Shown: positions 38,567-50,406, counted from the stretch's first letter. The stretch is 64,000 bases of DNA from Brassica napus (GCF_020379485.1 NW_026016854.1:1-64000); one strand, 5' to 3'. The notes: generated from the letters alone by a model not told the origin. A program made the numbers and translations.

Positions 38567-38795
38567 ATTGTGACAATCCATCAAGTTCGAAAGAAGAGAA
38601 AGCCCATAAAATCTCAAGCGTGGAATGGCGACAAAATAAATAGTAGCATGGCAGAAGGGAAATTGATATTTGTATTTTGCATGTTGCTTTGACGATTTGT
38701 GGTTAGGGTTGCGGATGAGGTTTTCCATATCTTTATAATAGTTGGGAGACGGATCTTAAAACATCCAAAGAGAGAATCTGAAGTGAATTAGTTAA

Positions 38796-39175
38796 ACTGG
38801 AAGAGTCAAACTTAATAGTAAGCATTGATGGGTTCGTATCGAGGAGATGCAATAGATGACGGCTAAACGAATTTAAGAGGGGAGATAGATGGTTGAACTT
38901 CTGAATTGAAGAGATCTAGGTGTTTTAAGAATTTTTTTAAATCTAACTTATATTTAAAAATAAATTTTATTAAATTTTATAAATTTTACTATTTTCTTAC
39001 TAATATTTAATATAGATTTGATATATATTAAATCAATTTGCATAAAATTAATAAAAATAATATAAAATTGTATAATTATCAAAAATTTAGTCTAAACAAT
39101 ATATATAAAATTTGTAGATATATAAGAAACTAATGATCTTACGATTAGATATTTAAATTTTTAAAAAACTGTAGA
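38796..39175. other. 374-bp segment present in B, absent in A
   Basis: Copy B has an AT-rich stretch between GAATTAGTTAAA and GAAAATTTTCAAAG that copy A lacks. There are no inverted ends or target duplication, only a short shared GT at the join. A deletion in copy A is more likely than an insertion in B. I see no gene in it. Confidence 0.6.
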
Positions 39176-39967
39176 AAATTTTCAAAGCTTTAGTAATACA
39201 AATTGTATAATTATACAAAAATAATAATATTTCGAAATTTGAAATGTTATATATGAATATATTTATTTTATAGATGATGTATGAGCTATTACGATATTTT
39301 AAAAAAGTTTACCAAAAAGAAATATCAATATTGAATGTAATATATGAATTATTATCATATTCTAATAAGTTTGCCATAAATATAAATTAACATTAAATGA
39401 AAGTATCCATGTTATATTTTTCTAGAAGCTATGTCATCAATTTTAATAGCCTGTCATATTTGTTTTGTGAAATTGATTGTAAAAAAGATATGTGGTAAAA
39501 TTATTTCGCAAATATAAATCCAGGGATGATCGATGAAGTCTTCGTTTATCATTCTTGGTGGGCCCATATTATTTTAGAAGCCGCTGATGTTGAAAATAGA
39601 AAACTCTCTCATTATATACATGATATGATTTGTACTGGCACATTGGCCCTTAATGCGGGTTTATTTTAGTATTGAACTTTTGGGCTGATGCTTAAAACCT
39701 TTGGGCCTCGGCCTCTGTTCTCTTTACTTTCACTTTCGTAAAGATGTGTTGTTCGTTTGCCATGTGGGCGAAGACGCAAATCAATGTTCATTTTGTATAT
39801 TATAATGCTATATTCAGAATTTTTAAAAATCCATCTTAAATTTTCACCTAAATGTAGATGAATTTTGATGGTGCATCTGAAAGAAATGCATCTAATTCAG
39901 TCCACAATGATAAATGACAAAAATAACCTTTTAAAGTCAAAATATTATTTTCAAACCGTAAATTCTA
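39176..39967. other. Non-coding interval (copy B)
   Basis: Counterpart of about 21,155-21,955. No gene is supported. Confidence 0.5.
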
Positions 39968-39971
39968 ACTT

Positions 39972-40760
39972 TTTGCATTTTCTCGCCAAAACTGGAAAAA
40001 TACATTTTTCCGCCGAAATCGGAAAACACACAATTTTTCCACCGAAACTGGAAAAACGCATTTTCCCGCCAAAACTGAAAAACGTATATTCCCGCCAAAA
40101 CCGAAAAAACGTATTTTCCTGCCAAAACTGGAAAAAGCATTTTCCCGCCAAAACAGAAAAACGAATATTCCGCCAAAACCGGAAAAACGCATTTCCACCA
40201 AAACCGGAAAAAATGTATTTTTCCGCCAAAAATTGAATAACTTATTTTCCCGACAAAACCGGAAAAAACATTTTTCCGCCAAAACCAAAAAACGTATTTT
40301 CCCGTCAAAACCGGAAAACATATTTTCCACCAAAATCAGAAAAACGTATTTTTCCGCCAAAACCGGAAAAAAACGCATTTTCCCACCAGAATCGGAAAAA
40401 CGTATTTTCCCGCCAAAACCGAGAAACATATTTTTTCCGCCAAAACCGGAAAACGCATTTGCCCACCGAAACCGCAAAAAAATATTTTCCGCCAAAAATG
40501 CAATAATACACTTTTACCGTAAAAACGCAAAAATGCACATTTCCCGCCAAAACCGCAAATTGCATTTTCCTGCCAAAATCGCGAAAAAAAACTTTTCCCG
40601 TCAAACCCGCAAAACGCATTTTTTCGTCAAAAACACATTTTCCGCCAAAACCGCAAAACGTACTTTTACGACAAACCGAGAAACGTATTTTCCGCCACAC
40701 CCATAAAAACGTATTTTCGCCAAAACCGTAAAAATGCCTTTTTTCGTCGAAACATAAAAA
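39972..40760. repeat. Degenerate minisatellite, about 28-bp unit (copy B)
   Basis: Same array as at 21,960-22,745, with a few substitutions and single-base length changes. These are enough to break the 244-codon minus-strand frame of copy A into shorter ones here. That supports the view that the frames are not genes. Confidence 0.85.
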
Positions 40761-40996
40761 AATATATTTTAGTCATTTTATTAACAAGTCCACCTAGATG
40801 CAGATACAAGTTAAAAAAACGAACAGAGCTGCATTCAGATGAAGCATCTGGATAAGACATCTAGATGTACAAACGAACAGGACTAGATTTTAAAATCTCA
40901 TAACAAATTATTAAAACATTTATTTTTTGAATTAAATATAAAAAAACTCAAAAATATATCTATTTAAAGCTTTCGAAATAATAAACAAATAAGATC

Positions 40997-42004
40997 AAAA
41001 TATTTGTTTGGGAAGCAGTTAGTGGAGCTCTTTCTGTGATTGATACAAGATGTCAGATCTGCGGTTTGGAAAGAGAGTCTATAAATCATCTGCTATTCAC
41101 TTGCACTTTGGCTAGGCAATATTGGGCTACCAATAACTTTCCTATGCATCTTTTAGGTTTCTCGTCTTCCTCGGTTTACTACAACATCTTCTATGTTCTG
41201 AAAGCAAGAGAAACCCTCTCTATCCCTTTGAACATAAGAAGAGCTGGCCCTTAGATCATCTGGAGTATTTGGAAGAACAGAAACTCCTATTTCTTCGAAG
41301 GGAGTGTAACAAGAGCACCAAACCTTCTTAGCAAAGTTAAAGAGGAGGTTAATCACTGGTTTATTATTAAGTCAATAGAAAAGAAGAAAAATCTATTGAT
41401 CTTGAAAGAAAGAAGAGAATCATATTTAGTTGGAAACCTACCCTTTTAGATTTGCTCAAATACGACACTGGTTATGCTTGGAACAAGTACAAAATGAAAG
41501 TGGTGCCTCTTGGGTCCTCATGAACAATGAGGGGAAGGTTCTATTGCATAGTAGAAGATCTTTCTCGGGGATTATCAGCCGTATGGATGCTTCTTTTGAA
41601 AGTTGGTTATGGGCAATTGAAAGCCACAAAAGTCTCCATTTTTATTCGATTACTTTTGCAAGTGAAGACCATGATCTAATTACTGCAGTTACTAAACCTT
41701 CTGCTTGGCCCTCTCTCAAATTCTATCCAGATAGGATCTGTCTTCAGCTTAATGATTTTTTGGATTGGAGGGTTCAATTTCTGAAATGCTGTGATATCAA
41801 AGTTGCTTTTCTTATTGCTGATAGTGTAATTCAAGAGGACCGGTTTCAATCTTACATTGCTGCAGGATATCTATCTTGGTTAAAGCATCTCTTTTTGTAG
41901 CCTTAAGATCTATGTGATATGTCTAGATTAGAGCTGATCCTTTTCTCTGTTCTATTATTGTATGGTCCTCTGTTCTTGTAATTCCCCAATCTTTTTAATG
42001 AAAA
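40997..42004 (+). pseudogene. 5'-truncated LINE remnant (copy B)
   Basis: Same zf-RVT (CQICG, INHLLFTC) and RNase H-like (SGASWVLMNNEG) remnant as at 22,983-23,990, with the same in-frame TAG and frameshift. Both defects therefore predate the duplication. Confidence 0.75.
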
Positions 42005-42214
42005 AGTGTTAAAAAGACTCTCTAAGTTATGGTTTGCACTCATGTCCGAAACTATCAATATATCGCTTATATTTCATTATGAGCAGCTTTGTACAAGTCT
42101 GTTTGTTAATGACTCTGATCATGATTTTTTTAAGACTGGTTATATCACCATGTCTTCGAGAGTTTTGTTAGTTCTATATAGTGTACTAAATGATTTTTTC
42201 CGTGTTGATGCATA

Positions 42215-42455
42215 CAGGGCCGGCTCAAGTAATTTATGGGCCCTTGGACAAAAAGAAATTTCAAAAAAAAAATTACATATACTTTATGGATAATTTAAAA
42301 TTTTTGAACCTCTTTTTTTAATTTTTTTTCTTTAAAATCGAGCCCCATTTTAACACTAATTATGCAAAAACCAAATTGGGCCCTGGGCCCACGCCCCCTG
42401 GGCCCACGCCCCCTGGGCCCACGCCCCCCTTGCCCTAGTACCTAAGCCGGTCCTG
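42215..42455. mobile_element. hAT-type MITE, copy B (241 bp)
   Basis: Same ends and same 8-bp duplication GATGCATA (42,207-42,214 and 42,456-42,463) as in copy A. It is 15 bp longer because it has one more CTGGGCCCACGCCCC unit. Confidence 0.9.
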
Positions 42456-42920
42456 GATGCATAATATATGTATCTTCAAATATATAATTTATAATAATTA
42501 ATTAACTCATATTTTTATTTTATTTTTATAGGTTTTAAATTATTTTACAATTTATATGTATGGAAAATATGAATTTTTATAACAAACATATGATTTTTGC
42601 TTTATATACAAACATAACAAATACCTTTTGGGTTATATGAAACTGGCTTTGTTCATCTCAATTAAACCATCAAAGTTTCATGTATCTAAATATTTTAAAA
42701 CTAGATTAACTTTTTTTTTGCATTTAATTTAGTTAATTGTTTTGAATTCATAATATATATTTATTTTTGTAAAATTACGTATAATTTGATATATGTCATT
42801 TTGGGAAATAATTAGAAAGGTGTTGTCGGTTTGGAGTTGCACAAGTGAACATAATCGGTAATCTTTTGAAAATTTATGCATGTATAGAAATATTTTTGAC
42901 CAAACTAAATCGTAATAATT

Positions 42921-43188
42921 GTGGAAGCACCGTAGTCTACTGGTTAAGGTTTAAAGACTTCTACATCCAGGACTATGCAATTTCTTGCAGATTACAGGAA
43001 ATCTAGTTTTCAAGTCTCGGAGAGAGCGATTTATTAATGAAGACGACAGAAGAAATCTTCATAGGATGGCTCAGATGATGCAGTTACGCGTAGATCTTCA
43101 TAAAACCTGTAGTATTGTCGGTTGTCGAATCATCTATGTAATGTTTCTCATAAATGTAATGTCCTAATAAATCAGCGTTATAAAAAAA
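42921..43188 (+). mobile_element. tRNA-derived SINE, copy B
   Basis: Same 268-bp element with box A and box B motifs and the 13-bp duplication AATCGTAATAATT (42,908-42,920 and 43,189-43,201). Confidence 0.85.
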
Positions 43189-43458
43189 AATCGTAATAAT
43201 TTATTAATATTTTTTCCACTTTGTGTTAGTTTTTAATCGTTTGTAATTACATGCATACAAATAAATAGAAGACTATTCTAATAATAATAAATCTATGATT
43301 AGTTAGGCCTCTGATTTTGAATATAAGAACCTTGATCGATTCACTTACCCATTGTTTGGGTACATTGAGTTTTACATATTCGTCTAAAATAAACCACAAT
43401 TAGTTTTTGTTCTAATTAGGTTTAAAACTGATTGATTTTATTGCATCTATTTTAGTTT

Positions 43459-43934
43459 TAAGTTTTAGATTATGGTGCTAATAGTGTTCTGCTTCGGTTG
43501 GAACGGGTGTAGGTTCTGCGTGCCGCTGAGCCATTTCAAGGTCTTCACCAACTTGCTTTATGTTTCAGTGGATAGATGATCTTCAGGCCTGCCTTGGAGC
43601 TAATGGTATGGTTCCATATCTTTTAAGTTGGAGATTTTTTAGGTCTTTCTTTCAAGTTGCAATCATAGTTTCGGGTTCACGAATCTAAGACTCGTCGGAA
43701 ATTTGAGTATTCGCTTACTTAATTTCTGTGTATTTTAGGCTCTAGTGTTTTGTCCAATTAGTTTGTTTATCTCTTGTTGTATTTTGGAAGGAGTATGCTC
43801 TTTTCTCACTCATGGCTCCGAAGGAATTTTGATGGCTCTTGGCTTTGGAAAGACTGATGTTTTTGCTAATTATTATACTTCATTTTATGTTTTAATATAA
43901 TCTACTAGATGACAAAAAAAGTAATAGAATTCCA
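43459..43934 (+). mobile_element. Possible LINE 3' remnant (copy B)
   Basis: Counterpart of 25,430-25,905, ending in an A-rich tail. The assignment is weak for the same reasons. Confidence 0.35.
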
Positions 43935-44616
43935 AACTCTTCACTTATTGACCTCTGATCAAGCCATTCGACTAAATCCTACTATGAAAAGGTAGTTTAG
44001 CTCAGCTAACTTTGTCGCACGTGATTCATGTGTTTTTTGGCCTTGTCCTCTGCTCATCAATTTCTATTCTTTTCATCGTCGGCGTCGTATATTTGGATTC
44101 ATATTTATGTAAGTTAATTAGTTATAACCAATAAACATATACTAATACTAATGAAGGTTTGCAATTCAGAAGGCGCCTTGTTTTTCTCTTTTGTGTATAC
44201 AAAATTTGTTTTACAAATTAATGATATTGAAACTATTATATTTAATCTATGCAGTTAATAATTTAAATTTTTTTTTTGTCAAAAATAATTTTCTTTTAGA
44301 TTCATATTTTTAATTGATAATTTATTTAAGTTGTATTCATACAATTCTACATATAAATTAGACTTCATAGAATTAATTTTTGATCTATTTTGTATTAGAT
44401 TATTTGGTGTTTTTGTTGTATTGGGACACTTACGTATTTTAGAATATACATGTTTTGATAAAACAGAATATTTTGAAGTGATAGAAACAGAGATAATTTT
44501 TATACTGAAAATAATTAATCTAATATTTTTATTTATTTTTATATAAACTTTAATTATATTAGTTAATAACTTAAGACTTCAAAATATTATATTAACGTCT
44601 TGTCTTATATTTCAAA
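43935..44616. other. Non-coding interval left of the Helitron (copy B)
   Basis: Counterpart of 25,906-26,587. No gene is seen. It is the distal native upstream region of the CYP71B gene, now separated from it by 3.9 kb. Confidence 0.5.
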
Positions 44617-45239
44617 CTAGGGGAAACCCGCCCTACGGGCGGGCAGCGAATGAATGAATAATATAAAAGTATCTTAAATTGTAATGAAACTATAAACTTA
44701 TTATTAATTAAAATAACATAGACTTTAATTATTTGTTTTGTTATTTTTTCTCATCATTTTAAATAATTCGATGAAAATGATAATGGCTACATTTGATTTT
44801 TTTTTAAAAATATTTGTTTTACTTGGATATGAAAGTACGTTTACGATTAGGTATAAAAAGTTATTTCTAACTTTTTATAGTTGTTTCATTTCATTTATAC
44901 ATAATATTTAATTTTTTTAGGACGATAAATATTTGTTATATTTAGTTCATCCATGATCTAAAATCCTTAGATTAAGATATTGAAATACTTTCACGCAACT
45001 ACATAAAGTCTTATAATGGTGCTAATGATTCTTTAATCGAATGTTTGACATACATTCAATCGATGAATGATAAACATTATTTTTGCTTTGAGTGCTGTTC
45101 GGATGGTTTGATCAAATATTGAAAATGGATTCAAACAATGTTATGTTTCAGCATATTTTAATTTTTTTCAAATATGTTACGATGGAATTTAAAATATATC
45201 ATTCATATAATATGAATTAATAATGTAAATTTTTTTTTC

Positions 45240-47730
45240 TCAACACAATAATGTTAACTAAACAAATTTTTTTAAAAATTGATCGTTGGCTTCCTTTTCT
45301 CCAGCAGAAGAATCTTGTTTCTTACTAAGAAAACTGGTCACTCAAGGAACATTCTTATCTTCTCTGGAAAAAGAGGAAAACAGGTTACACTTATGCGTTG
45401 CTAAATCTCATGGTACTACCTTTCTCACAGTGACAGGCTTACCCAGACCATCCTTCACAAAGGTTCAGCAAAGGTCTGCCAGTCTCCTTTCATTCTGGTT
45501 AACTTATAGCTAATCCAATTTTCTCATACTGATTTTCACGTTTAGCTTCCCTTTTTTTTGCCAACGAAGATCTCTGCACCTAGCTTGTAACAAACATTTA
45601 CTTCTGTAATATAATTTACATTTTAACAAAAAAAAAAGCATATAAAATATTTTACCCATGTGTGATCTCGGTTCTTCCCATCTCATGTTTGATGAACCTT
45701 TGCAACTATAAAGAATCAAAGCAAAGTTTAGTTATGCATTATCATACGATCTAAATCATAGACATGGTACGATCTAAATCATAGACATGATGAGATGTAA
45801 AGATTTTGAAACAAAACCTGGTGGTGGTGTCTTGTAACAGCAGCCCAGAAGCTATTTTATTGAGACATGGCTTATGTGAGATATGATTGTACAAAGAGAT
45901 AGCCTTCTTTCCATCCCAATGAACATCAAATGCTTCTTGAACTTTGGGAAAATGTTTTCCTTGGATGTCACTAATGAGCTAAATAGAGATATCGTAATGA
46001 GAGACTTATAAGATGATTAAGCTACGGTAAAAGCTTTTAGACTTTAAGTACGACCACTGAATTCTCCAAGGTGCAGTAGGGAAAAACAAATTATCAACTT
46101 TGGCAATGAATGAGTACTACGGTTTAAACTACTTATCACAACTCCAAAATCCAATTGCATTGAACGACAACTTTAAAGCAAAAACTAAAGACCTGTTCAA
46201 GCTGCTGAGCCTGAATCCATTGCTCCGTAGTTACTTCGGTGATCTAAAAATAATTAGAAAGGTAGCTCAAGACAATAAGTTCATGACACATTTCATCAGA
46301 GCAATTATATGAAAACCGAGTTACATGCAAACCATGTTAGAACCAAACAGATTATATTTGCTACCACAACAGCAAAAAACCTCAAAGCCAGACAAATCTG
46401 AGCAGCCGCACTTCCACCATGCCATTAATAAGTCGTATAATTTTAAGCAATGCAAATAAACTCAGAATATATAGAAACGACAAAGAAAGAAAGACACTTG
46501 TAAACTTAGCTTGTCTAATTGGATGGATTGAGATATTAACATCAGTGGGGAGAGCCTTCTTGCATATTCAGATTACTCACTTCCAAATACCATACAATCC
46601 ATTGCATCCATATTCAGTGGCATCAAGCCCATTTTTCTTATGAAGTGAGATACAATCTGGAGCATAGGAATTCCTGCTCTGTTCACTCAATAGTAAGCAT
46701 GACAGAACCTAAATCAAAGAAACCAATCTAAAGATCTACACTGAGATCAAACAAAATCAATCACACAAAAACATTATAATTCATAACCAATATAAAAATA
46801 GGCTAGCAACAGACTTAATTTACATTAGACTCTCGTCAATATCAGTGAAGGTTCAGATAAATCAAATCAGAATCTAACAGATCCTCAAACACAGGATTGA
46901 TAATCAAATATAACCATATCCAATCTGAAAAAACACGAAAACACAAGAGAGAAGTATATTAAAATTATAATCAAAATCTCAATCACGAAACGAAGAGGCG
47001 ACGAAAATCTGTGTAAAATACCTCAGAGCAGATCCAAGGAGCTTAACCACCATTGCCGGTGACAGAAAGAGAAGGAAAAGAAATATGGAGTCGCTTTGGA
47101 TAAAGAGGAGATATGGAATTGCTCGCAAAGGAAATGACGCAGTGGTGGAGTCAGAGAGGCAGCATCATCGAGACAGGTCCTAGACGGCGTGAGAAGCAGA
47201 ACTCGAGATGGAGGAGCCAGGGAGACTTCAACGGAGAAGCTCGTTAATGAGGATGACATGTAGGAGGAACAGATCGAGTTTTGATATTGAAGAAGATGAA
47301 AAGCTTGTGGTAGAAGATGACGAAACAAAGTTTGCTTCAATGGAACGCACAGTTTAGAGAAAGGGGACAGGTGTCGTGCTGTAGTCATTCGAATTGTTGA
47401 ACTGTGGGAGACGGCCAGCACTGATCGTGACTTGCATCACAGTCGACTGAAACACATTAAAAAATTATTTCAGTGCTACAACGGTATAAACTCAAACGGA
47501 TCATCAGTACTTTAAATTGCAGGAACCAAAACCTAGATAGTAAACAGCATGATCAATGACAACCCAAACCAATAATAATAATAATAATAATAATCACATT
47601 GCGGCTCACATATAATATTAGATCAAATCAGTAACACTATATTTCTAGAACAAATAACATATGGGAAAATCAACATTTCTATAAGATATTAATCAAACGC
47701 ATAATCACTTTACAGCTATACTATTTCCAG
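45240..47730. other. Helitron interior without recognised genes
   Basis: Several open frames of 60-132 codons occur on both strands. None has recognisable motifs; the 132-codon minus frame at 47,023-47,421 is Ser/Leu-rich and looks incidental. GC content is higher near 47,020-47,420 than elsewhere, so this part may derive from captured gene sequence that I cannot identify. Confidence 0.45.
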
Positions 47731-47909
47731 AGCAGATCAGTAAGTCTAGTATATTTCTAGATCAAAGAACATATGAAAAAATCAACAGTTCTAAAAAACA
47801 TTATACAAACGCGTTCAGATCAGATCAATGAGTCTCGTATATTTCTAGATCAAAGAACATATGAATAATCAACAGTTCTAAAAAAAATGTTATTCAAAGG
47901 CGTTCAGAT
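47731..47909. repeat. Tandem repeat in the Helitron (about 88 bp, two copies plus a partial)
   Basis: The unit runs from CAGATCAGTAAGTCT through TATTTCTAGATCAAAGAAC to GCGTTCAGAT. Two close copies lie at about 47,731-47,820 and 47,821-47,909, with a more diverged copy upstream from about 47,620. Confidence 0.75.
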
Positions 47910-47931
47910 CTAATGAGGATGGGGAACTTAC

Positions 47932-48081
47932 TTTGACATCAACCATGAGCAGATCCATCCACATTAGCTCTCCACCACGCTTAACATTCCTAGCCTCCTA
48001 GAATCGAAGTAGTCTCGCTTCCACAACGGATGAGCACCGCCCAGCCTTGAGATCGGAAAAGAAAACCTTCGCCATAGCCAT
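47932..48081 (-). pseudogene. RPA70-like exon carried by the Helitron
   Basis: Read from 48,081 leftward, the sequence encodes MAMAKVFFSDLKAGRCSSVV and then VEARLLRF, a stop, EARNVKRGGEL and MDLLMVDVK, followed by a GTAAGT donor. This matches the N-terminal OB-fold start of the replication protein A 70 kDa-like family, which is expanded in Brassicaceae. RPA-like genes are a known cargo of plant Helitrons. A TAG replaces what is normally Trp (RFWEARN) at codon 28, so this copy is broken. I could not find the downstream exons. Confidence 0.75.
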
Positions 48082-48641
48082 TGGAAAAGATGAGGTCAGA
48101 TTCGAGTATCAATGAATCGTGAGAGTACTAAAGTGCAGCAGAGGTGCGGCGCAGGAGGGAGCTTCGCAGTGGTGATTTAAGACGTTTAAAGTCCATTAAC
48201 TATCGAAGAACCGTTACAGAAGATGGAGCGCAGCTGCGCCGATCGAAGGAGAGCGGAGTTCACGAAGGCGAGCGTAGAGGATGATTAGGGTTCTTCCAGG
48301 AAGAGATTGTGGTAGTCAGGCCTCGTACGGACATGATATGAAGCCCAAATGCCAAGCCCGGATCACACTTAAATGATACGCTGCGGATCTGACGTGTCAG
48401 TGCGAGGGAGACCCTATTTCAGACGTGGCATCCGACGTGGAGCCCTCAGGAGTGATACAATGTCTTCTTTATATATAAAGATTAGTATAACTTGGAATTG
48501 AAGAGAGTATTAGTTTTTTTGGTAAAAATTAGAATTTATAATGTATTCTCAAGTTTCAACTATATTAGTTTCTTTTAAAGGGTTGAAAGTGAAGGAAAAC
48601 AAAGTTGAAAGCAGAGAAATGACCACAATGCTAAAAATGTG

Positions 48642-48651
48642 TATATATAAA
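48642..48651 (+). promoter_or_regulatory. TATA box of the intact CYP71B gene
   Basis: TATATATAAA sits about 50 bp upstream of the ATG at 48,699, as in copy A. The Helitron junction is a further 160 bp upstream, so the core promoter is native but the distal region is Helitron sequence. Confidence 0.6.
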
Positions 48652-48698
48652 TCACAAGTCTCCTTCATCATTATCATCATCATTTTTAGGAAAACTAA

Positions 48699-50375
48699 AT
48701 GGCTACTATTTGGTTTCTATCACTTCTCTTCGTCACTATCCTTCTTCTCGCCGCCTTTAAACGCAAGAAGCAGCAACGACGACCACCATCTCCTCCTGGT
48801 TTACCGATCATCGGAAACTTACACCAGCTCGGGGAGTTACCGCATCAATCCCTGTGGAAACTCTCCAAAGAGTATGGTCCTGTTATGTTTCTGAAGCTTG
48901 GAAGCATCCCAACTGTAGTACTATCTTCCTCTGAAACAGCTAAACAAGCTCTGAAAATTCATGACCTCCATTGTTGTAGCCGTCCAAGCTTAGCAGGTAC
49001 CATGACACTCACTCAACACATACTACAAAAATTTTCTTTATTCACATATAGGATCATTTCTCAGGGCCAAGAGAGCTCTCTTACAATTATCTGGACATTG
49101 CTTTTGCTCCCTATGATGATTACTGGAAAGAAGTTAAGAAACTGTGTGTGCAAGAAGTCTTTAGTCCTAAACGAGTTCACACGATGCAACCCATCAGGGA
49201 CGAGGAAGTCAAGAAGCTGATAGACATAGTCACCAAATCAGCTCAAGAGAAAACACCAGTTAACTTGAGCGAGAAGTTTCTTTCTTTAACCGTTGGCGTG
49301 ATTTGCAGGGCAGCATTTGGTGTGAGTTTCCATGAAACTGTACTCAACAGCGATAGATTCGACAAGTTCATCAACGAGGCATTTTTGTTTCTTGGGAGCT
49401 TCTCTGCCTCGGATTTTTTCCCAAACGGCGGCTGGATCGTCGACCGGCTCACCGGCTTACAAGGGAGGAGAGAGAGGAGTGTGAGAGATCTTGATGCTTT
49501 CTATGAACAGATGTTTGACCTACATAGAGAGGAAAAAGAAAAGGGAAGTGAAGATTTTGTGGATCTGCTCTTGAGGTTTCAGAAAGAAGAATCTGTTCTT
49601 GGATATGGGAAGCTCACAAGAAACCATGTCAAAGCAATCTTAATGGTAACTATAGATATAAATATTTGAGTTGATCAAAATAAAAAAAATAAATAAATAT
49701 TTGCAACTCTAAGAATTTTACCTGAGGATTCCAACATTTATTTTTTATATCTGATTACAGAATGTTCTTATTGGGGGCATAGGCACTTCTGCAATAACAA
49801 TGACGTGGGCAATGACAGAACTTATGAGAAGCCCAAGAGCAATGAAGAAACTGCAATCAGAAATCAGAAATCAAATTGGGAACAAGTCAATGATCACCTT
49901 GGATGACATAGAGCAGCTCCACTACCTAAAAATGGTAGTCAAAGAAACATGGAGGCTACACCCTCCAGCACCTCTTATAGTTCCAAGAGAAGTAATGTCT
50001 GAATTTGAGATCAATGGCTACCAGATTCAACCCAAGACACGGCTTTATGTGAATGTTTGGGCTATAGGGCGTGATCCTGATACCTGGAAAGATCCAGATA
50101 TGTTTCTCCCTGAAAGATTTATTGATAACAACATTGACCCAAAAGGGCAGAGTTTTGAGTTATTGCCATTTGGGGCTGGCAGGAGACTATGTCCAGCAAT
50201 ATACATGGGGACATCAATGGTGGAGTTTGGTCTTGCTAATATGTTGTTTCATTTTGACTGGAAATTACCAGAAGACATGGAGGTTGAAGATATCGACATG
50301 GAAGAGTCTCCTGGACTAAATGTGAGCAAGAAAAATGAACTTTTACTTGTTCCTGTGAAGTATGTATATAATTGA
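48699..50375 (+). CDS. CYP71B-type cytochrome P450 monooxygenase (intact)
   Basis: The model has exons 48,699-48,996, 49,065-49,645 and 49,761-50,375, with GT-AG introns of 68 and 115 bp. It gives 497 residues, normal for plant A-type P450s. Residues 4-20 are a membrane anchor for the ER, and PPSPPG (29-34) is the proline hinge. W120 and K124 form the C-helix motif, where Arg is usual. The I-helix reads GGIGTS (298-303), with Gly in place of the common acidic residue before T302. ExxR is E355-TW-R358, PERF is at 410-413, and the heme loop is [10 protein letters not shown] with the thiolate C437. CPAIYMG after the cysteine and the overall sequence resemble the Arabidopsis CYP71B34-37 group. 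CYP71B enzymes are NADPH-P450-reductase-dependent oxygenases of specialised metabolism; the substrate cannot be told from sequence. Overlapping open frames at 48,541 and 50,071 are out of frame and spurious. Confidence 0.92.
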
Positions 50376-50406
50376 TCACTTTAAACTAAGTCTTTCATGA
50401 CTTTAC

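Larger units (their letters stand above)
44617..48481 (-). mobile_element. Helitron (3,865 bp) with exact empty site in copy A
   Basis: Read on the minus strand it begins TCTTTATATATAAAG and ends with a perfect hairpin CCCGCCCGTAGGGCGGG, then TTTCCCCTAG. Copy A has the uninterrupted site TTTCAAATTAGTATAAC, so insertion was between A and T with no target duplication, the hallmark of Helitrons. It lacks a visible Rep/helicase ORF but carries an RPA70-like exon near its 5' end. The rest holds no recognisable gene. An AAT microsatellite lies at about 47,572-47,594. Confidence 0.93.
32648..49568 (+). repeat. Segmental duplication copy B (probable donor)
   Basis: This is the partner of 15,282-27,674. 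The offset between copies changes stepwise. Each step is explained by one event: a 4-bp insertion near 37,707, a 268-bp MITE plus 3-bp duplication at 38,299, a 374-bp difference near 38,796-39,175, one extra 15-bp unit in the hAT MITE, and a 3,865-bp Helitron at 44,617. Unlike copy A, sequence continues naturally beyond both breakpoints. Confidence 0.93.

Noticed and set aside
47023..47421. 132-codon minus-strand ORF in the Helitron as a gene
   Set aside because: Ser/Leu-rich composition without motifs or splice context. It could be captured sequence read in a wrong frame.
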